A DNA stretch of 64,000 bases from a virus: positions 1 to 64,000 of IMG/VR virus record IMGVR_UViG_3300045971_000409. The stretch is one strand, 5' to 3'. The notes beneath the pieces were generated by a model. It worked only from the letters and a program-made list of their open reading frames with translations, did no database searches and was not told where the DNA came from. A program made the translations under genes and the position numbers. Positions 29,088 through 36,868 of the stretch are shown here, piece by piece. Every line of letters starts with the position of its first letter. Within the stretch, counting starts at the first letter, position 1.

Positions 29088-29411
29088 ATGCCAGCATATC
29101 AAGCAGTAAAATTCTACAGTTCGGCCACTGATGGTGCTCAGTCCAAAGCCATGAGCAAAGTTACCCAGCTCTTGTCAGAGGCCGCCGTGCCCGTAGGAAC
29201 CACCTTTCAGCTCCAAGTTCGTTTGTCCCCCCTGGCTCCGTGGGTGGACCTGCCCAATGCCAGCGTCTTCGGCACTACGCTGTTTGCAGGTACAGCCTTC
29301 ATAATCTGGACTCTTCCAGGTAACTTCCCGTACAACGAGATACGCCTCAATCGCTCGGTAGGTGCCGGTGATGTTAATGTTTGGGCGCAAGGGGCCAACG
29401 AGACCTACTAA
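29088..29411 (+). CDS. Small beta-rich protein ending the late operon
   Basis: 107 residues starting after AAGGAGG. Strands alternate through the sequence (TTFQLQVRLSPLAPW, AFIIWTLPGNF, EIRLNRSV), like a small beta-sandwich virion component. It is the last gene before the terminator at 29488. Function unknown; a decoration or fibre accessory is possible. Confidence 0.55.
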   Translation: MPAYQAVKFYSSATDGAQSKAMSKVTQLLSEAAVPVGTTFQLQVRLSPLAPWVDLPNASVFGTTLFAGTAFIIWTLPGNFPYNEIRLNRSVGAGDVNVWAQGANETY

Positions 29412-29417
29412 TTTTTG

Positions 29418-29431
29418 TGCAATTAATTGCA
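29418..29431. repeat. Dispersed palindrome, copy 5 (intergenic)
   Basis: TGCAATTAATTGCA within the 16-base palindrome GTGCAATTAATTGCAC, seven bases after the last late gene and upstream of its terminator. Confidence 0.8.
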
Positions 29432-29487
29432 CAGAAGTACTTGCCTCAGCAAAGACCTCATGGCATAATAACGGCACAGTAGCTATT

Positions 29488-29521
29488 ACCCTCCGCCCTG
29501 GTACGGCGGGGGGTCTTTTTT
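29488..29521 (+). terminator. Rho-independent terminator of the late operon
   Basis: A 10-base stem, ACCCTCCGCC with GGCGGGGGGT (one G-T pair), closes a seven-base loop and is followed by CTTTTTT. It lies between the structural/lysis operon and the promoter at 29532. Confidence 0.88.
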
Positions 29522-29531
29522 ATGAATTTAT

Positions 29532-29560
29532 TTGACAAAACCATATACATATAATATACT
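29532..29560 (+). promoter_or_regulatory. Sigma70-like promoter upstream of the AAA+ ATPase gene
   Basis: TTGACA (29532-29537), 17 bases, TATACT (29555-29560), followed 34 bases later by the ATPase start. It follows the terminator directly. Confidence 0.85.
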
Positions 29561-29593
29561 ATAACCATCACACACCCTACATGGAGGTATATT

Positions 29594-30841
29594 ATGGATT
29601 TAAAGTTGGCCATTAATGCCCGTATCCCGCTTATATCGGTGGAAACCACGGACACCATCAACATCCTGGAGGTACTGACCCACTACGCAGGTATGCCCAT
29701 CACAGAATACCCACTGAAAGGAGAAATTATGGCGGGAAACCTACTCGCCATAACCAAGAAGGAGGGAAATAAGATAGGGTCTATATTCTACTCCTACAAC
29801 CCCATCTCGGGGGCCATCCCCAAACTGTACACTCGCCTGTCTGAATATGCCCAGAGTATTATTTTCATCAATGTTGAGGATCAGGAGGGCAGTTTTGCAG
29901 TCGGCATGGTGTTTCCCGACTATGACCTCGTGAAGTCCAATTTGGCCCCGCATCTACCCGCCACTCAAGTTGAAGAATTTACCCCCTACCTAGTGGGGCA
30001 CACTCTCAAGGAGATAACGGAAATTATCCGTATCCTCATGGAGATAAAAGGTACCAATGCCACACTGACTGATCTGCTTGCCGTCAAGAAAATGCTCTCT
30101 CCCCCCGTGAGAGGGGCCACAATGGTTAATACTACTCTCCCATACAACCACCCCAATACGGCACTGGAATTGTGGCTCCAAACTGATGGTCCTATATTCC
30201 TACACTGTAGAGAGACTCGTCTGCGGCCGCGTGGATTATTATTTTACGGCACTCCAGGGACGGGTAAGACTCAGGGGGCCAAGTACCTGGCCACCCAACT
30301 GGGCCTGCCACTCTACGCCCTAGAGGTGGGAGACTCCCTGGGAAAGTATGTTGGTGAATCAGAGGGTATGTTTGCAAAGGCTCTTCGGCATATCGACGCA
30401 GAGGAACCCTGTGTGGTCCTGCTGGATGAGGTAGAAAAGATATTCAAAGTGGGGGATGATTCCACCGGGGCAGTACAGCGCATCCTCTCCCGTCTACTCT
30501 GGTGGCTGCAAGAGAGAACGTCCAAGACTCTGGTAATCATGACTACCAACCTCTTGGAGGCCCTGCCCACTGAGCTATATCGCCCCGGTCGTATTGATTA
30601 CACCATGCGTTTCGAGGGTCTGCATTTACCAGAAGGGCTAGATTTAGTAACTGGATTGATTAATTCGTTCCCACATTTGGGAGAATTGGTACCATCCTTG
30701 CATAACTTTACGATAAATGTTCATGGTCATGTGACGCAGTTTCTTTACAAATCGGGAGGCAGAGCCACTCCGTCGGACATAACGCAACTGGTTTTCAAGT
30801 ACATCAAACTAGAGTACCTGAAAGCTATACCAAAAGAATAG
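29594..30841 (+). CDS. AAA+ ATPase (CDC48/FtsH-like core)
   Basis: 415 residues. About 200 residues of N-terminal domain without a known motif precede a single AAA module: Walker A GTPGTGKT near 218, a pore-loop-like GKYVGESEG, Walker B VVLLDEVEK near 274, and a RPGRID arginine motif near 329 typical of CDC48/FtsH relatives. No protease or membrane part is present, so it should act as a remodeller or unfoldase on protein or nucleoprotein targets. It is the first gene after the promoter, suggesting early expression. Confidence 0.85.
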   Translation: MDLKLAINARIPLISVETTDTINILEVLTHYAGMPITEYPLKGEIMAGNLLAITKKEGNKIGSIFYSYNPISGAIPKLYTRLSEYAQSIIFINVEDQEGSFAVGMVFPDYDLVKSNLAPHLPATQVEEFTPYLVGHTLKEITEIIRILMEIKGTNATLTDLLAVKKMLSPPVRGATMVNTTLPYNHPNTALELWLQTDGPIFLHCRETRLRPRGLLFYGTPGTGKTQGAKYLATQLGLPLYALEVGDSLGKYVGESEGMFAKALRHIDAEEPCVVLLDEVEKIFKVGDDSTGAVQRILSRLLWWLQERTSKTLVIMTTNLLEALPTELYRPGRIDYTMRFEGLHLPEGLDLVTGLINSFPHLGELVPSLHNFTINVHGHVTQFLYKSGGRATPSDITQLVFKYIKLEYLKAIPKE

Positions 30842-30879
30842 TCAATAATTACAGTAGGTTATATACCTAAAGAATAATC

Positions 30880-30908
30880 TTGACAAAACTTTCTACTTAT
30901 TATATACT
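30880..30908 (+). promoter_or_regulatory. Sigma70-like promoter, CTAAAGAATAATC class
   Basis: TTGACA (30880-30885), 17 bases, TATACT (30903-30908). It is preceded by CCTAAAGAATAATC and followed by AAACTTTC after the -35 box, both shared with other promoters in this window. Confidence 0.85.
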
Positions 30909-30967
30909 CTTTCTATCAATTCAACCAACCGGTAACCCCAACCGGCAACCACGCAAGGAGGCAACAA

Positions 30968-31684
30968 ATGGAAGACGAAGATTTGAGCTACGGAACCAAG
31001 GAGACCGAGGTAGACAACCCCAACATCATCCCCGTGGAGAGCAAGGACCTGACCATCGCGGGCAACGCGGACTGTCTGCCCCAGGCCGTCATGTTCAACA
31101 ACACCAAGGGCAATCGGGAACAGTTGGCCGTACCTGCCGACTTCCCCTACCCAGCGCTGTTCATCAACGGTACCTACGAGCCCCAGAGTTATCTGGTACT
31201 GGGTGACATTGCCAACCGAGCGTTTCGAGTTGCGATCCGTCCCCTGTACTCGTACTACCAGTCAGAATTCCGGGTCCGTATCGTGCCTATCTACGAGGGT
31301 GCGGACGTTTTGAATGTCCCGGAAGAATTCCCTCGGCTGCCTTTTGTGGGCAAGAAATCCAGTCATGTGCGTATCTCCAAAGTATTCACCGATGAGGTCG
31401 ATACTAAGGGGGTTCGTAAGGATGAAAGTATGGAGCGCACCTTGACTCGATTCTTCTCCGACTCCCACATAGCCACCATCGAAAAGCTCTACTCCTGCTT
31501 CGGTAACACCGAATGGATAGTACCTCTGGATGGTCTGTACGCCTACCTCCAGACTTATGTGGCTCAGAATTGCGTGGACCATTTCAAACAGAGTCACGCG
31601 GGGAAAAACGATGAAACCCCGATGGTCTCCGATGAACCTGAATTTGCGGATAATGGACAAGGGCCTGATGACGATGAGTACTAA
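30968..31684 (+). CDS. Conserved-looking protein of unknown function
   Basis: 238 residues, start after AAGGAGG. Acidic N- and C-termini enclose a mixed core (ALFINGTYEPQSYLVLGDIA, FRVRIVPIYEGADVLNVPEEF). The last 25 residues are highly acidic (FADNGQGPDDDEY end). It follows a strong promoter and precedes a protein that it overlaps by 17 bases, so the two are likely partners. I do not recognise a family. Confidence 0.6.
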   Translation: MEDEDLSYGTKETEVDNPNIIPVESKDLTIAGNADCLPQAVMFNNTKGNREQLAVPADFPYPALFINGTYEPQSYLVLGDIANRAFRVAIRPLYSYYQSEFRVRIVPIYEGADVLNVPEEFPRLPFVGKKSSHVRISKVFTDEVDTKGVRKDESMERTLTRFFSDSHIATIEKLYSCFGNTEWIVPLDGLYAYLQTYVAQNCVDHFKQSHAGKNDETPMVSDEPEFADNGQGPDDDEY

Positions 31685-32210
31685 AACCAACCGCCTGGTA
31701 GGCACTGATGGAGCCCCGGACTACCTCATTATCCATGCGTGTAATGGGCTGGCCCTGGGCGTGAAACCCCTCCTGCTCCCCGTGGTAGGAGATGAACAGG
31801 CAAAAGTACTAGGGATACGGGTTCGCGTAGCCCGAGACCCCAACAGTGCTATCGCCGTCACCAATGTCCAAGCCTGCGCGGCCATAAACTACGAGATAGG
31901 ATTCTCCAAGCGCGATGCCAATCGGTGCAGTCTCAATCTCACCGCCATGATTCCTGATCTGAGTATGGCCACGCTGGAAGACTTCAAGACTCAAGTAGTA
32001 GCCGGTATTCAGGGGGCCATAACCAAGACCCTGGCCAGTTACATAGAGAGTCCTGGAGCCACCGTGGGACTGGATGAAATACAGAAATTTGTTGAAGAGA
32101 CTCTGTGTGCCGAGTTCCTGAGTGTCTACCCGGACCACAAACCCCAAGCCAAAGAAGCCATTACTGGTAAGGAGGGCAAGGTAATACAGGTCAACTTCGG
32201 CAAGAAATAA
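31668..32210 (+). CDS. Unknown early protein
   Basis: About 180 residues. The start is uncertain: ATG 31668 (AAGGG five bases upstream) or 31674; the frame is open further up inside the previous gene. The N-terminal half has beta character (DYLIIHACNGLALGVKPLLLPV, VLGIRVRVAR) and the C-terminal half is helical. Overlap with the upstream gene suggests coupling. Function unknown. Confidence 0.55.
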   Translation: MTMSTKTNRLVGTDGAPDYLIIHACNGLALGVKPLLLPVVGDEQAKVLGIRVRVARDPNSAIAVTNVQACAAINYEIGFSKRDANRCSLNLTAMIPDLSMATLEDFKTQVVAGIQGAITKTLASYIESPGATVGLDEIQKFVEETLCAEFLSVYPDHKPQAKEAITGKEGKVIQVNFGKK

Positions 32211-32235
32211 TCACCGACCCATTGTGATTTTACCC

Positions 32236-32259
32236 CCCCCCTGGCCCATGTCAGGGGGG
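32236..32259 (+). terminator. G/C-rich hairpin, weak terminator or attenuator
   Basis: CCCCCCTG and CAGGGGGG form a perfect eight-base stem with an eight-base loop. Only CATTTCC follows, a poor T-run, so termination would be partial. It lies between the previous gene and the winged-helix genes. Confidence 0.55.
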
Positions 32260-32280
32260 CATTTCCGTAAGGAGATTTTT

Positions 32281-32535
32281 ATGGCTCACGATATACACCA
32301 CCAGATAACTGCAATGACCGGGCTCACAGTTTACGAAAAATTAGTACTCTGGTCCCTGGCGGACCACTACAACAAGAAGACAAAAAAATGCTGTCCCTCG
32401 TGGGAAACAATCATAGCTGAAACAAGTACGAGTAGTTCATCAGTACACAGAGCTATGGTATCGTTAAAGAAAAAAGGATTGATAGAATCCCTACGGAGTA
32501 AAAATGCAGCACAGTATAACCTTCTCTTTATCTGA
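32281..32535 (+). CDS. Stand-alone winged helix-turn-helix protein
   Basis: 84 residues from ATG 32281 with AAGGAG upstream. The sequence (YEKLVLWSLADHYNKKTKKCCP, then SSSVHRAMVSLKKKGLIES) is a winged helix domain of the type found at the N-terminus of lambda O-like and DnaD-like replication proteins. It is a clear paralogue of the first 85 residues of the next gene but lacks any C-terminal domain. It may bind the same DNA sites and so compete with or control the full initiator. That role is inferred. Confidence 0.75.
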   Translation: MAHDIHHQITAMTGLTVYEKLVLWSLADHYNKKTKKCCPSWETIIAETSTSSSSVHRAMVSLKKKGLIESLRSKNAAQYNLLFI

Positions 32536-32564
32536 CACCTCGTAACCACAGTGAGGGACTTTTT

Positions 32565-33599
32565 ATGGCTTTTGACCACCACAAGCAGATACAAAAACTG
32601 GTAGAACTCAGCAGTAAGGAAAGCCTAGTTTTGAGAGTACTGGCCGACCACGCTAACCATCACACAAAAAAATGCTGCCCCACATGGGAAACCATAACCA
32701 GAGAAAGTGGATTAAGTAGGGCCTCGGTGCATAGGGCTTTGGTTCTTTTGCGAGATAAAGGATACGTGACCCCCACCAAATCAGACCGCAAAGTCCAATA
32801 CAATCTGGAACTGACAAACCCAAAACCACCCCAAGTAGCCATCGAATTGAAAGTAGCAGCAGTAGAGCAACGTCTCATCGGGGGAGTTTCCAAGGGCGCA
32901 GTCACGTCTCAGCTTGAGACCTGTCGCGTCTCACCGGGGGAGTTACCTATACTTAACCTAAAAGATAATAAAAAAGAAATTCTTGGCAAACAAGTTTGCA
33001 GTTCGCAAGCTCACAAAAAATCAGAGGAGAAAATTATGAAATTTCCAGAAGGTACTTCATCCTCTGATGTATTAGGGCTAGTAGAAAAATTGAAAAACCA
33101 GAAGAAAAAGAAAACCAGTCAAGTGGGAGAAATACACACCCCCCTGAATTTTTCTCTGGCCAAGGCAGATTTACTTTGGCGGAATCATATTCCGAAAATC
33201 TATCCGCAGATAACCATGGTCTGCCTGACGGTGAAACAAAAGGGGCAACTCAAGTATCTGTTGACTCTGTTCACTCAAGGGCATTTGGAGGAGGACTATG
33301 CCCTCACCACGATAATCGAAAAATGGGTGGAGTTTTGTATCTACCTCAAGGGGCACTTCAACGTGTTCTATTCTCCCGCCCTACCTGACATGGGATTCCT
33401 GTTGAAGAATGGGGCCAATGCTGTCAACTTCATAATTCAGTACCAAAATGCCACCGTAGCTCCAGTGCAATTAATTGCACAAAAACCATTCAAGGTTACT
33501 ATGAAGGAAATCATACCCATAACATTGCCACCCGCAGAAGATTCTGTTACTCTGGAAGATATCTTTAAGTGGGAGAAACTGCAAAGTAAGGCGGGCTAG
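32565..33599 (+). CDS. Replication initiation protein, lambda O-like
   Basis: 344 residues starting after GAGGG. An N-terminal winged helix (residues 12-85; ADHANHHTKKCCPTWETI, SRASVHRALVLLRDKGYV) is followed by a charged linker (about 100-200) and a helical C-terminal domain (ITMVCLTVKQKGQLKYLL). It is followed by a loader-like gene and a DnaB-like helicase gene, the usual order for an origin-binding protein and helicase loading. A palindrome copy lies in frame at 33466-33479. The origin itself is not obvious; iterons were not seen in the linker region. Confidence 0.75.
   Translation: MAFDHHKQIQKLVELSSKESLVLRVLADHANHHTKKCCPTWETITRESGLSRASVHRALVLLRDKGYVTPTKSDRKVQYNLELTNPKPPQVAIELKVAAVEQRLIGGVSKGAVTSQLETCRVSPGELPILNLKDNKKEILGKQVCSSQAHKKSEEKIMKFPEGTSSSDVLGLVEKLKNQKKKKTSQVGEIHTPLNFSLAKADLLWRNHIPKIYPQITMVCLTVKQKGQLKYLLTLFTQGHLEEDYALTTIIEKWVEFCIYLKGHFNVFYSPALPDMGFLLKNGANAVNFIIQYQNATVAPVQLIAQKPFKVTMKEIIPITLPPAEDSVTLEDIFKWEKLQSKAG
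33466..33479. repeat. Dispersed palindrome, copy 6 (in coding)
   Basis: TGCAATTAATTGCA in GTGCAATTAATTGCAC, in the C-terminal part of the initiator gene, where it encodes VQLIAQ. Confidence 0.8.
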
Positions 33600-33611
33600 A
33601 AGGAGGGCACT

Positions 33612-34208
33612 ATGAAAGTTTTAACCGAGATAGAAAAGCATGTAATCCACTACCCACAGTATTACGTGCCGGGGGGTATACTCCAGCCGGAAACTCATTA
33701 TCGACTGGCGGTAGATATCCCACGCTTTGCTCAGAGAGCCCGTATTCTACCCAAGTTCATTTACACGTCCATGGTGTCGATTTGTGGTCAGGATGAGGTA
33801 GCATGGTTCAAGAGCATGAACACGCACGTTGACTCTGGTATTGCTGGTCTCATGTTTACGGGACTTATTCCGCACGTAGAGGACCGGATGCAAGCCATTG
33901 CTGGGGCGTGTATCCGTAACTTCATTGACGCTAGGGTTTACACCCTACAGGAGGTAATTGAGGACCAGAAGGAGGGCTCAGTGCCTGATTGTAAGGTGCT
34001 ACTCATTCCCAATTTTTACCTGAACACGGAAAGTGGGTCCAAAATAGCCGCATGGCAGTCTACTAGCCTGTTGGGATTATTGTACACTCGGTATCAGCGG
34101 GGATGCCAGACGGTAATATACGTAGAAAATATGACCTCTATGGCCAAGAGCTATGGAGGGGCCTTTAAAGCTCACTTCGACGAGCATTACACCTGTATCT
34201 CGGGTTAA
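33612..34208 (+). CDS. Helicase-loader-like protein without a P-loop
   Basis: 198 residues with AAGGAGGG upstream. It sits between the initiator and the DnaB-like helicase, where loaders are usually encoded. The C-terminal half (CKVLLIPNFYLNTESGSKIA, then GCQTVIYVENMTSM) resembles the Walker B to sensor-1 part of AAA-type loaders, but no Walker A is present. It may be a non-ATP-binding loader or accessory. Unknown beyond context. Confidence 0.6.
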   Translation: MKVLTEIEKHVIHYPQYYVPGGILQPETHYRLAVDIPRFAQRARILPKFIYTSMVSICGQDEVAWFKSMNTHVDSGIAGLMFTGLIPHVEDRMQAIAGACIRNFIDARVYTLQEVIEDQKEGSVPDCKVLLIPNFYLNTESGSKIAAWQSTSLLGLLYTRYQRGCQTVIYVENMTSMAKSYGGAFKAHFDEHYTCISG

Positions 34209-34218
34209 GGGGTGGTTT

Positions 34219-35472
34219 ATGATTTTGGAATTCTACTCGGCTGTGCTACAAGAGAACAAGATAAACGCCTACTTCAATTTACACCTGCTACCCGCTTATT
34301 TTCGCCAGTCTGAGACACCGCTATTCCAGTTTTTCAATGGACATTGTCAGCAGTATGGTTCTCTACCCTCCATCAATCTGGTAAACGAGTTTTTGGCGGG
34401 AACCACCGGAGACTTCCTACCTCCACCTGAAAACTGCCCGGAGTTTTATCGGGACCAACTTCGTAATCGTTTTATAGTGGATAGCCTCAAGGAAATAGCT
34501 CAAGAGACCAAACAGAGTCTCGCCACCAAGGACCCTGAGGCAGTACTCGCTACCCACTCTGACCGTATCATCAACCTGCACCTGGAAGCCAGTGGTACCA
34601 CCATCATCGACTTTCGAGACGCGGCGGACCACATCGTAAAGGAGTACAAATCAAAATTATTGCAGGGGAGCAATTACGGCATCAATATGGGTTGGCCCTA
34701 TCTGGATGATATGTGTGGGGGACTACAACCGGGCGACGTGGTATCCTATCTAGGACGTCCAGCCGCAGGCAAGACCTTTATGATGCTCTATTCGGCCCAC
34801 CACGCATGGTACAATCAAGGAAAACGTACCTTGTTGATATCCATGGAGATGAAACCCATCATCCTGGAGCAGCGGGTAGCAGCCATGCACACCCACTATA
34901 ATCTGACCAAGCTGAAAAATGCGGCCATGTCTACCTCGGCCTTCAACAAGGTCGTCAAAGAGCTAACCCTCCTGAAAGGACACCCCGAACCACTATATAT
35001 TGTGGATGGAAACCTGACTGCCACTATTGAGGACATTTGGCGGCTGTGTCGGCAACTCAAACCAGAAGTAGTTTACATTGATGGGGCTTATCTGGTACGC
35101 ACCAAAGATAAAATGAGTCGCTGGGACAAGATAGCCTACGTAGCAGAAAATCTCAAAGCGGCCATTGCCGGGGATATCGGTACCCCCTGCGTGGCCAGTT
35201 ATCAGTTTGGTCGGGACGTGGTAAAAAAGGCCAAGAAAAATGAGGAGCCAGGACTCGAAGATATTTTCGGCGGAGATGCGGTAGGACAGGTATCTTCGGT
35301 AGTCATTGGCTTCCTGGAGGATGATTCAGTCGAGACCCTAATACGACGGCGGGCGGATATCCTCAAGGGTAGAAGTGGGGAAGTAGGTCGCTTCTACATA
35401 AAGTGGCGGTTCGATTCTATGGATTTCGGCCAGTGGACAGAAGAGAAGCTGGAATCACTCCAATTTGTGTAG
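34219..35472 (+). CDS. Replicative DNA helicase, DnaB-like
   Basis: 417 residues from ATG 34219 (AAGGGGTGG upstream). An N-terminal helical domain of about 130 residues precedes the RecA-like core: INMGWPYLDDMCGGLQPGDV, Walker A GRPAAGKT near 179, a SMEM motif, and Walker B VVYIDGAYLV near 285. This is the hexameric helicase of the replication fork. It closes the initiator-loader-helicase block; a new promoter follows at 35495. Confidence 0.9.
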   Translation: MILEFYSAVLQENKINAYFNLHLLPAYFRQSETPLFQFFNGHCQQYGSLPSINLVNEFLAGTTGDFLPPPENCPEFYRDQLRNRFIVDSLKEIAQETKQSLATKDPEAVLATHSDRIINLHLEASGTTIIDFRDAADHIVKEYKSKLLQGSNYGINMGWPYLDDMCGGLQPGDVVSYLGRPAAGKTFMMLYSAHHAWYNQGKRTLLISMEMKPIILEQRVAAMHTHYNLTKLKNAAMSTSAFNKVVKELTLLKGHPEPLYIVDGNLTATIEDIWRLCRQLKPEVVYIDGAYLVRTKDKMSRWDKIAYVAENLKAAIAGDIGTPCVASYQFGRDVVKKAKKNEEPGLEDIFGGDAVGQVSSVVIGFLEDDSVETLIRRRADILKGRSGEVGRFYIKWRFDSMDFGQWTEEKLESLQFV

Positions 35473-35494
35473 CATCGGTACTCAAAGGTTTTTC

Positions 35495-35523
35495 TTGACA
35501 AAACTTTCAACCTATTATATACT
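35495..35523 (+). promoter_or_regulatory. Sigma70-like promoter, AAGGTTTTTC class
   Basis: TTGACA (35495-35500), 17 bases, TATACT (35518-35523). Preceded by AAAGGTTTTTC, as at the 61404 promoter, and followed by AAACTTTC. Confidence 0.85.
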
Positions 35524-35564
35524 CTTTCCATAAACAACCAACCACCCCACGGAGGTACAACATC

Positions 35565-36068
35565 ATGGCAGTCACCAAAGTCGTCGTCAAAACGGGAGTC
35601 AAAGCGGCCACCAAGAACGTGGAAGCGGAGCAGGTAGCCCAGGCCGCCAAGCAGCAGGAAGACCTGACTCTCATGCGCCAGAGCATCGAGGTCTACGGGA
35701 CCCTCATGGATGAGGTAGCCAAGATTAAGCCCACCATGGATAAAGCGGATATCGTAAAAAAAGAATTACTGGCTTTCGCGGACGAATTATTTGACCCCGC
35801 GGATAAGCCCACGGTTACATCCGACCACTACGTTCTCTCCATCGGCCAGAAGGGTAATATGTCGGAACTGGTACCCAACGGGGCAGCCATGGTTCTGGAG
35901 AAATTGCAGAAGCAGCATGACCCCAAGGAAGGTCTCGCCATCTTCCTGCAACTGGTCAGTATCACCATGACCGACCTCAAAAAGTATTTTACTGAGGTGG
36001 AACTGGCCTCCCTGCTCAAAACAGAGCGCAGGAAAGCTCGCACCCTTTCTGTATCGCCCAAGCTGTAA
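35565..36068 (+). CDS. Unknown helical protein of the replication region
   Basis: 167 residues starting after CACGGAGGT. A Lys/Ala-rich N-terminus (AVTKVVVKTGVKAATKNV) leads into long helices (EVYGTLMDEVAKIKPTMDKA, GLAIFLQLVSITMTDLKKYF). It is the first gene after a strong promoter, so early and abundant expression is likely. I do not recognise the family. Confidence 0.6.
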   Translation: MAVTKVVVKTGVKAATKNVEAEQVAQAAKQQEDLTLMRQSIEVYGTLMDEVAKIKPTMDKADIVKKELLAFADELFDPADKPTVTSDHYVLSIGQKGNMSELVPNGAAMVLEKLQKQHDPKEGLAIFLQLVSITMTDLKKYFTEVELASLLKTERRKARTLSVSPKL

Positions 36069-36093
36069 TCACTACCCCCCAAAGGAGAATAGT

Positions 36094-36240
36094 ATGAAGG
36101 GATCAGAGGACGTAAAAACGGTCATGTTCACCCCGCACGAGAAAAAACACACCATCACCGAACTGAAATCTGTACTGGCTGGGCTGGGCAAGGGTAACAA
36201 CCCGTATCTGGAAAAACTGTTGAAGGAACTTGAATCCTGA
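36094..36240 (+). CDS. Small unknown protein
   Basis: A 48-residue frame from ATG 36094 with AAAGGAG nine bases upstream. Charged and helical at the C-terminus (NPYLEKLLKELES). Co-transcribed with the gene before it. No recognisable motif. Confidence 0.55.
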   Translation: MKGSEDVKTVMFTPHEKKHTITELKSVLAGLGKGNNPYLEKLLKELES

Positions 36241-36325
36241 TTAAGGGGTGCGCCAGTCACAACGGTAGGCGATAAATGGGGTGTGTACCACCAGCCTCTC
36301 AGATTACAACTACAGGAGTATTATC

Positions 36326-36511
36326 GTGTGTACTTATCGGTCAGAAGTAATAATGTCCCTCATCGTTTTGCTCTTCGCGTTTCTTATGCTGTTTCTTTTG
36401 TACCATGTAAATAGGTCCCGCGTGAACATGCCAGATGCGTGTGCCGCCCGTGGCGGGATAGTTGTGCAGACCAACCACGGATATATGTGCCTGGACGTAA
36501 AACCCAAATAA
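36326..36511 (+). CDS. Small single-span membrane protein
   Basis: 61 residues from GTG 36326, with AGGAG eight bases upstream; the frame is open to 36281 but that start lacks a site. A membrane helix lies at about residues 9-26 (IMSLIVLLFAFLMLFLLYHV), followed by a soluble part with two cysteines (DACAARG, YMCLDV). Early phage membrane proteins often affect host functions or superinfection; nothing here shows which. Confidence 0.5.
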   Translation: MCTYRSEVIMSLIVLLFAFLMLFLLYHVNRSRVNMPDACAARGGIVVQTNHGYMCLDVKPK

Positions 36512-36518
36512 CCCAATT

Positions 36519-36532
36519 TGCAATTAATTGCA
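36519..36532. repeat. Dispersed palindrome, copy 7 (intergenic)
   Basis: TGCAATTAATTGCA in the 42-base gap between the small membrane protein and the zinc-finger gene, 21 bases before the start codon of the latter. Confidence 0.8.
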
Positions 36533-36553
36533 CAAGAACTACACGGAGGTACC

Positions 36554-36868
36554 ATGGGCAGCCCAAGACCCCAAGGAAATCGGGACTATAAGACCCGAGT
36601 AGTTTACACTGACCAGCCGCGCTACTGTGCTTACACCAAATGTGGACTTTTGCTCGTTCAGCGGGAAGGGGAAAACCCCTCTCGATTTTACGGCCGAGAG
36701 ACCTGTAACCGGGTGTGCGGGCATGGTTTATCCGCGGAAAGAAAAGCAGAAGCCATGCACATCCAAAACACACCCACACCCCGAGCAGAAGTCTTATCCC
36801 TGGAATCGGCACCACAACACGTTCAAGATGCCATAGCGCGTAGACGTCAACAAGGAGCCCTTCGGTAA
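36554..36868 (+). CDS. Putative zinc-finger protein upstream of primase
   Basis: 104 residues from ATG 36554 after CACGGAGGTACC; the longer frame from 36518 would translate through the palindrome and has no site. Cysteines at CAYTKC and later CNRVCG are spaced as in a zinc ribbon. Its stop overlaps the primase start by one base (TAATG), suggesting coupled translation. Possibly a DNA-binding or primase accessory protein. Confidence 0.6.
   Translation: MGSPRPQGNRDYKTRVVYTDQPRYCAYTKCGLLLVQREGENPSRFYGRETCNRVCGHGLSAERKAEAMHIQNTPTPRAEVLSLESAPQHVQDAIARRRQQGALR

Noticed and set aside
29523-29555. Ten-codon frame ATG-AAT-TTA right after the late terminator
   Set aside because: It overlaps the -35 and -10 boxes of the promoter, so the main transcript would not include it.
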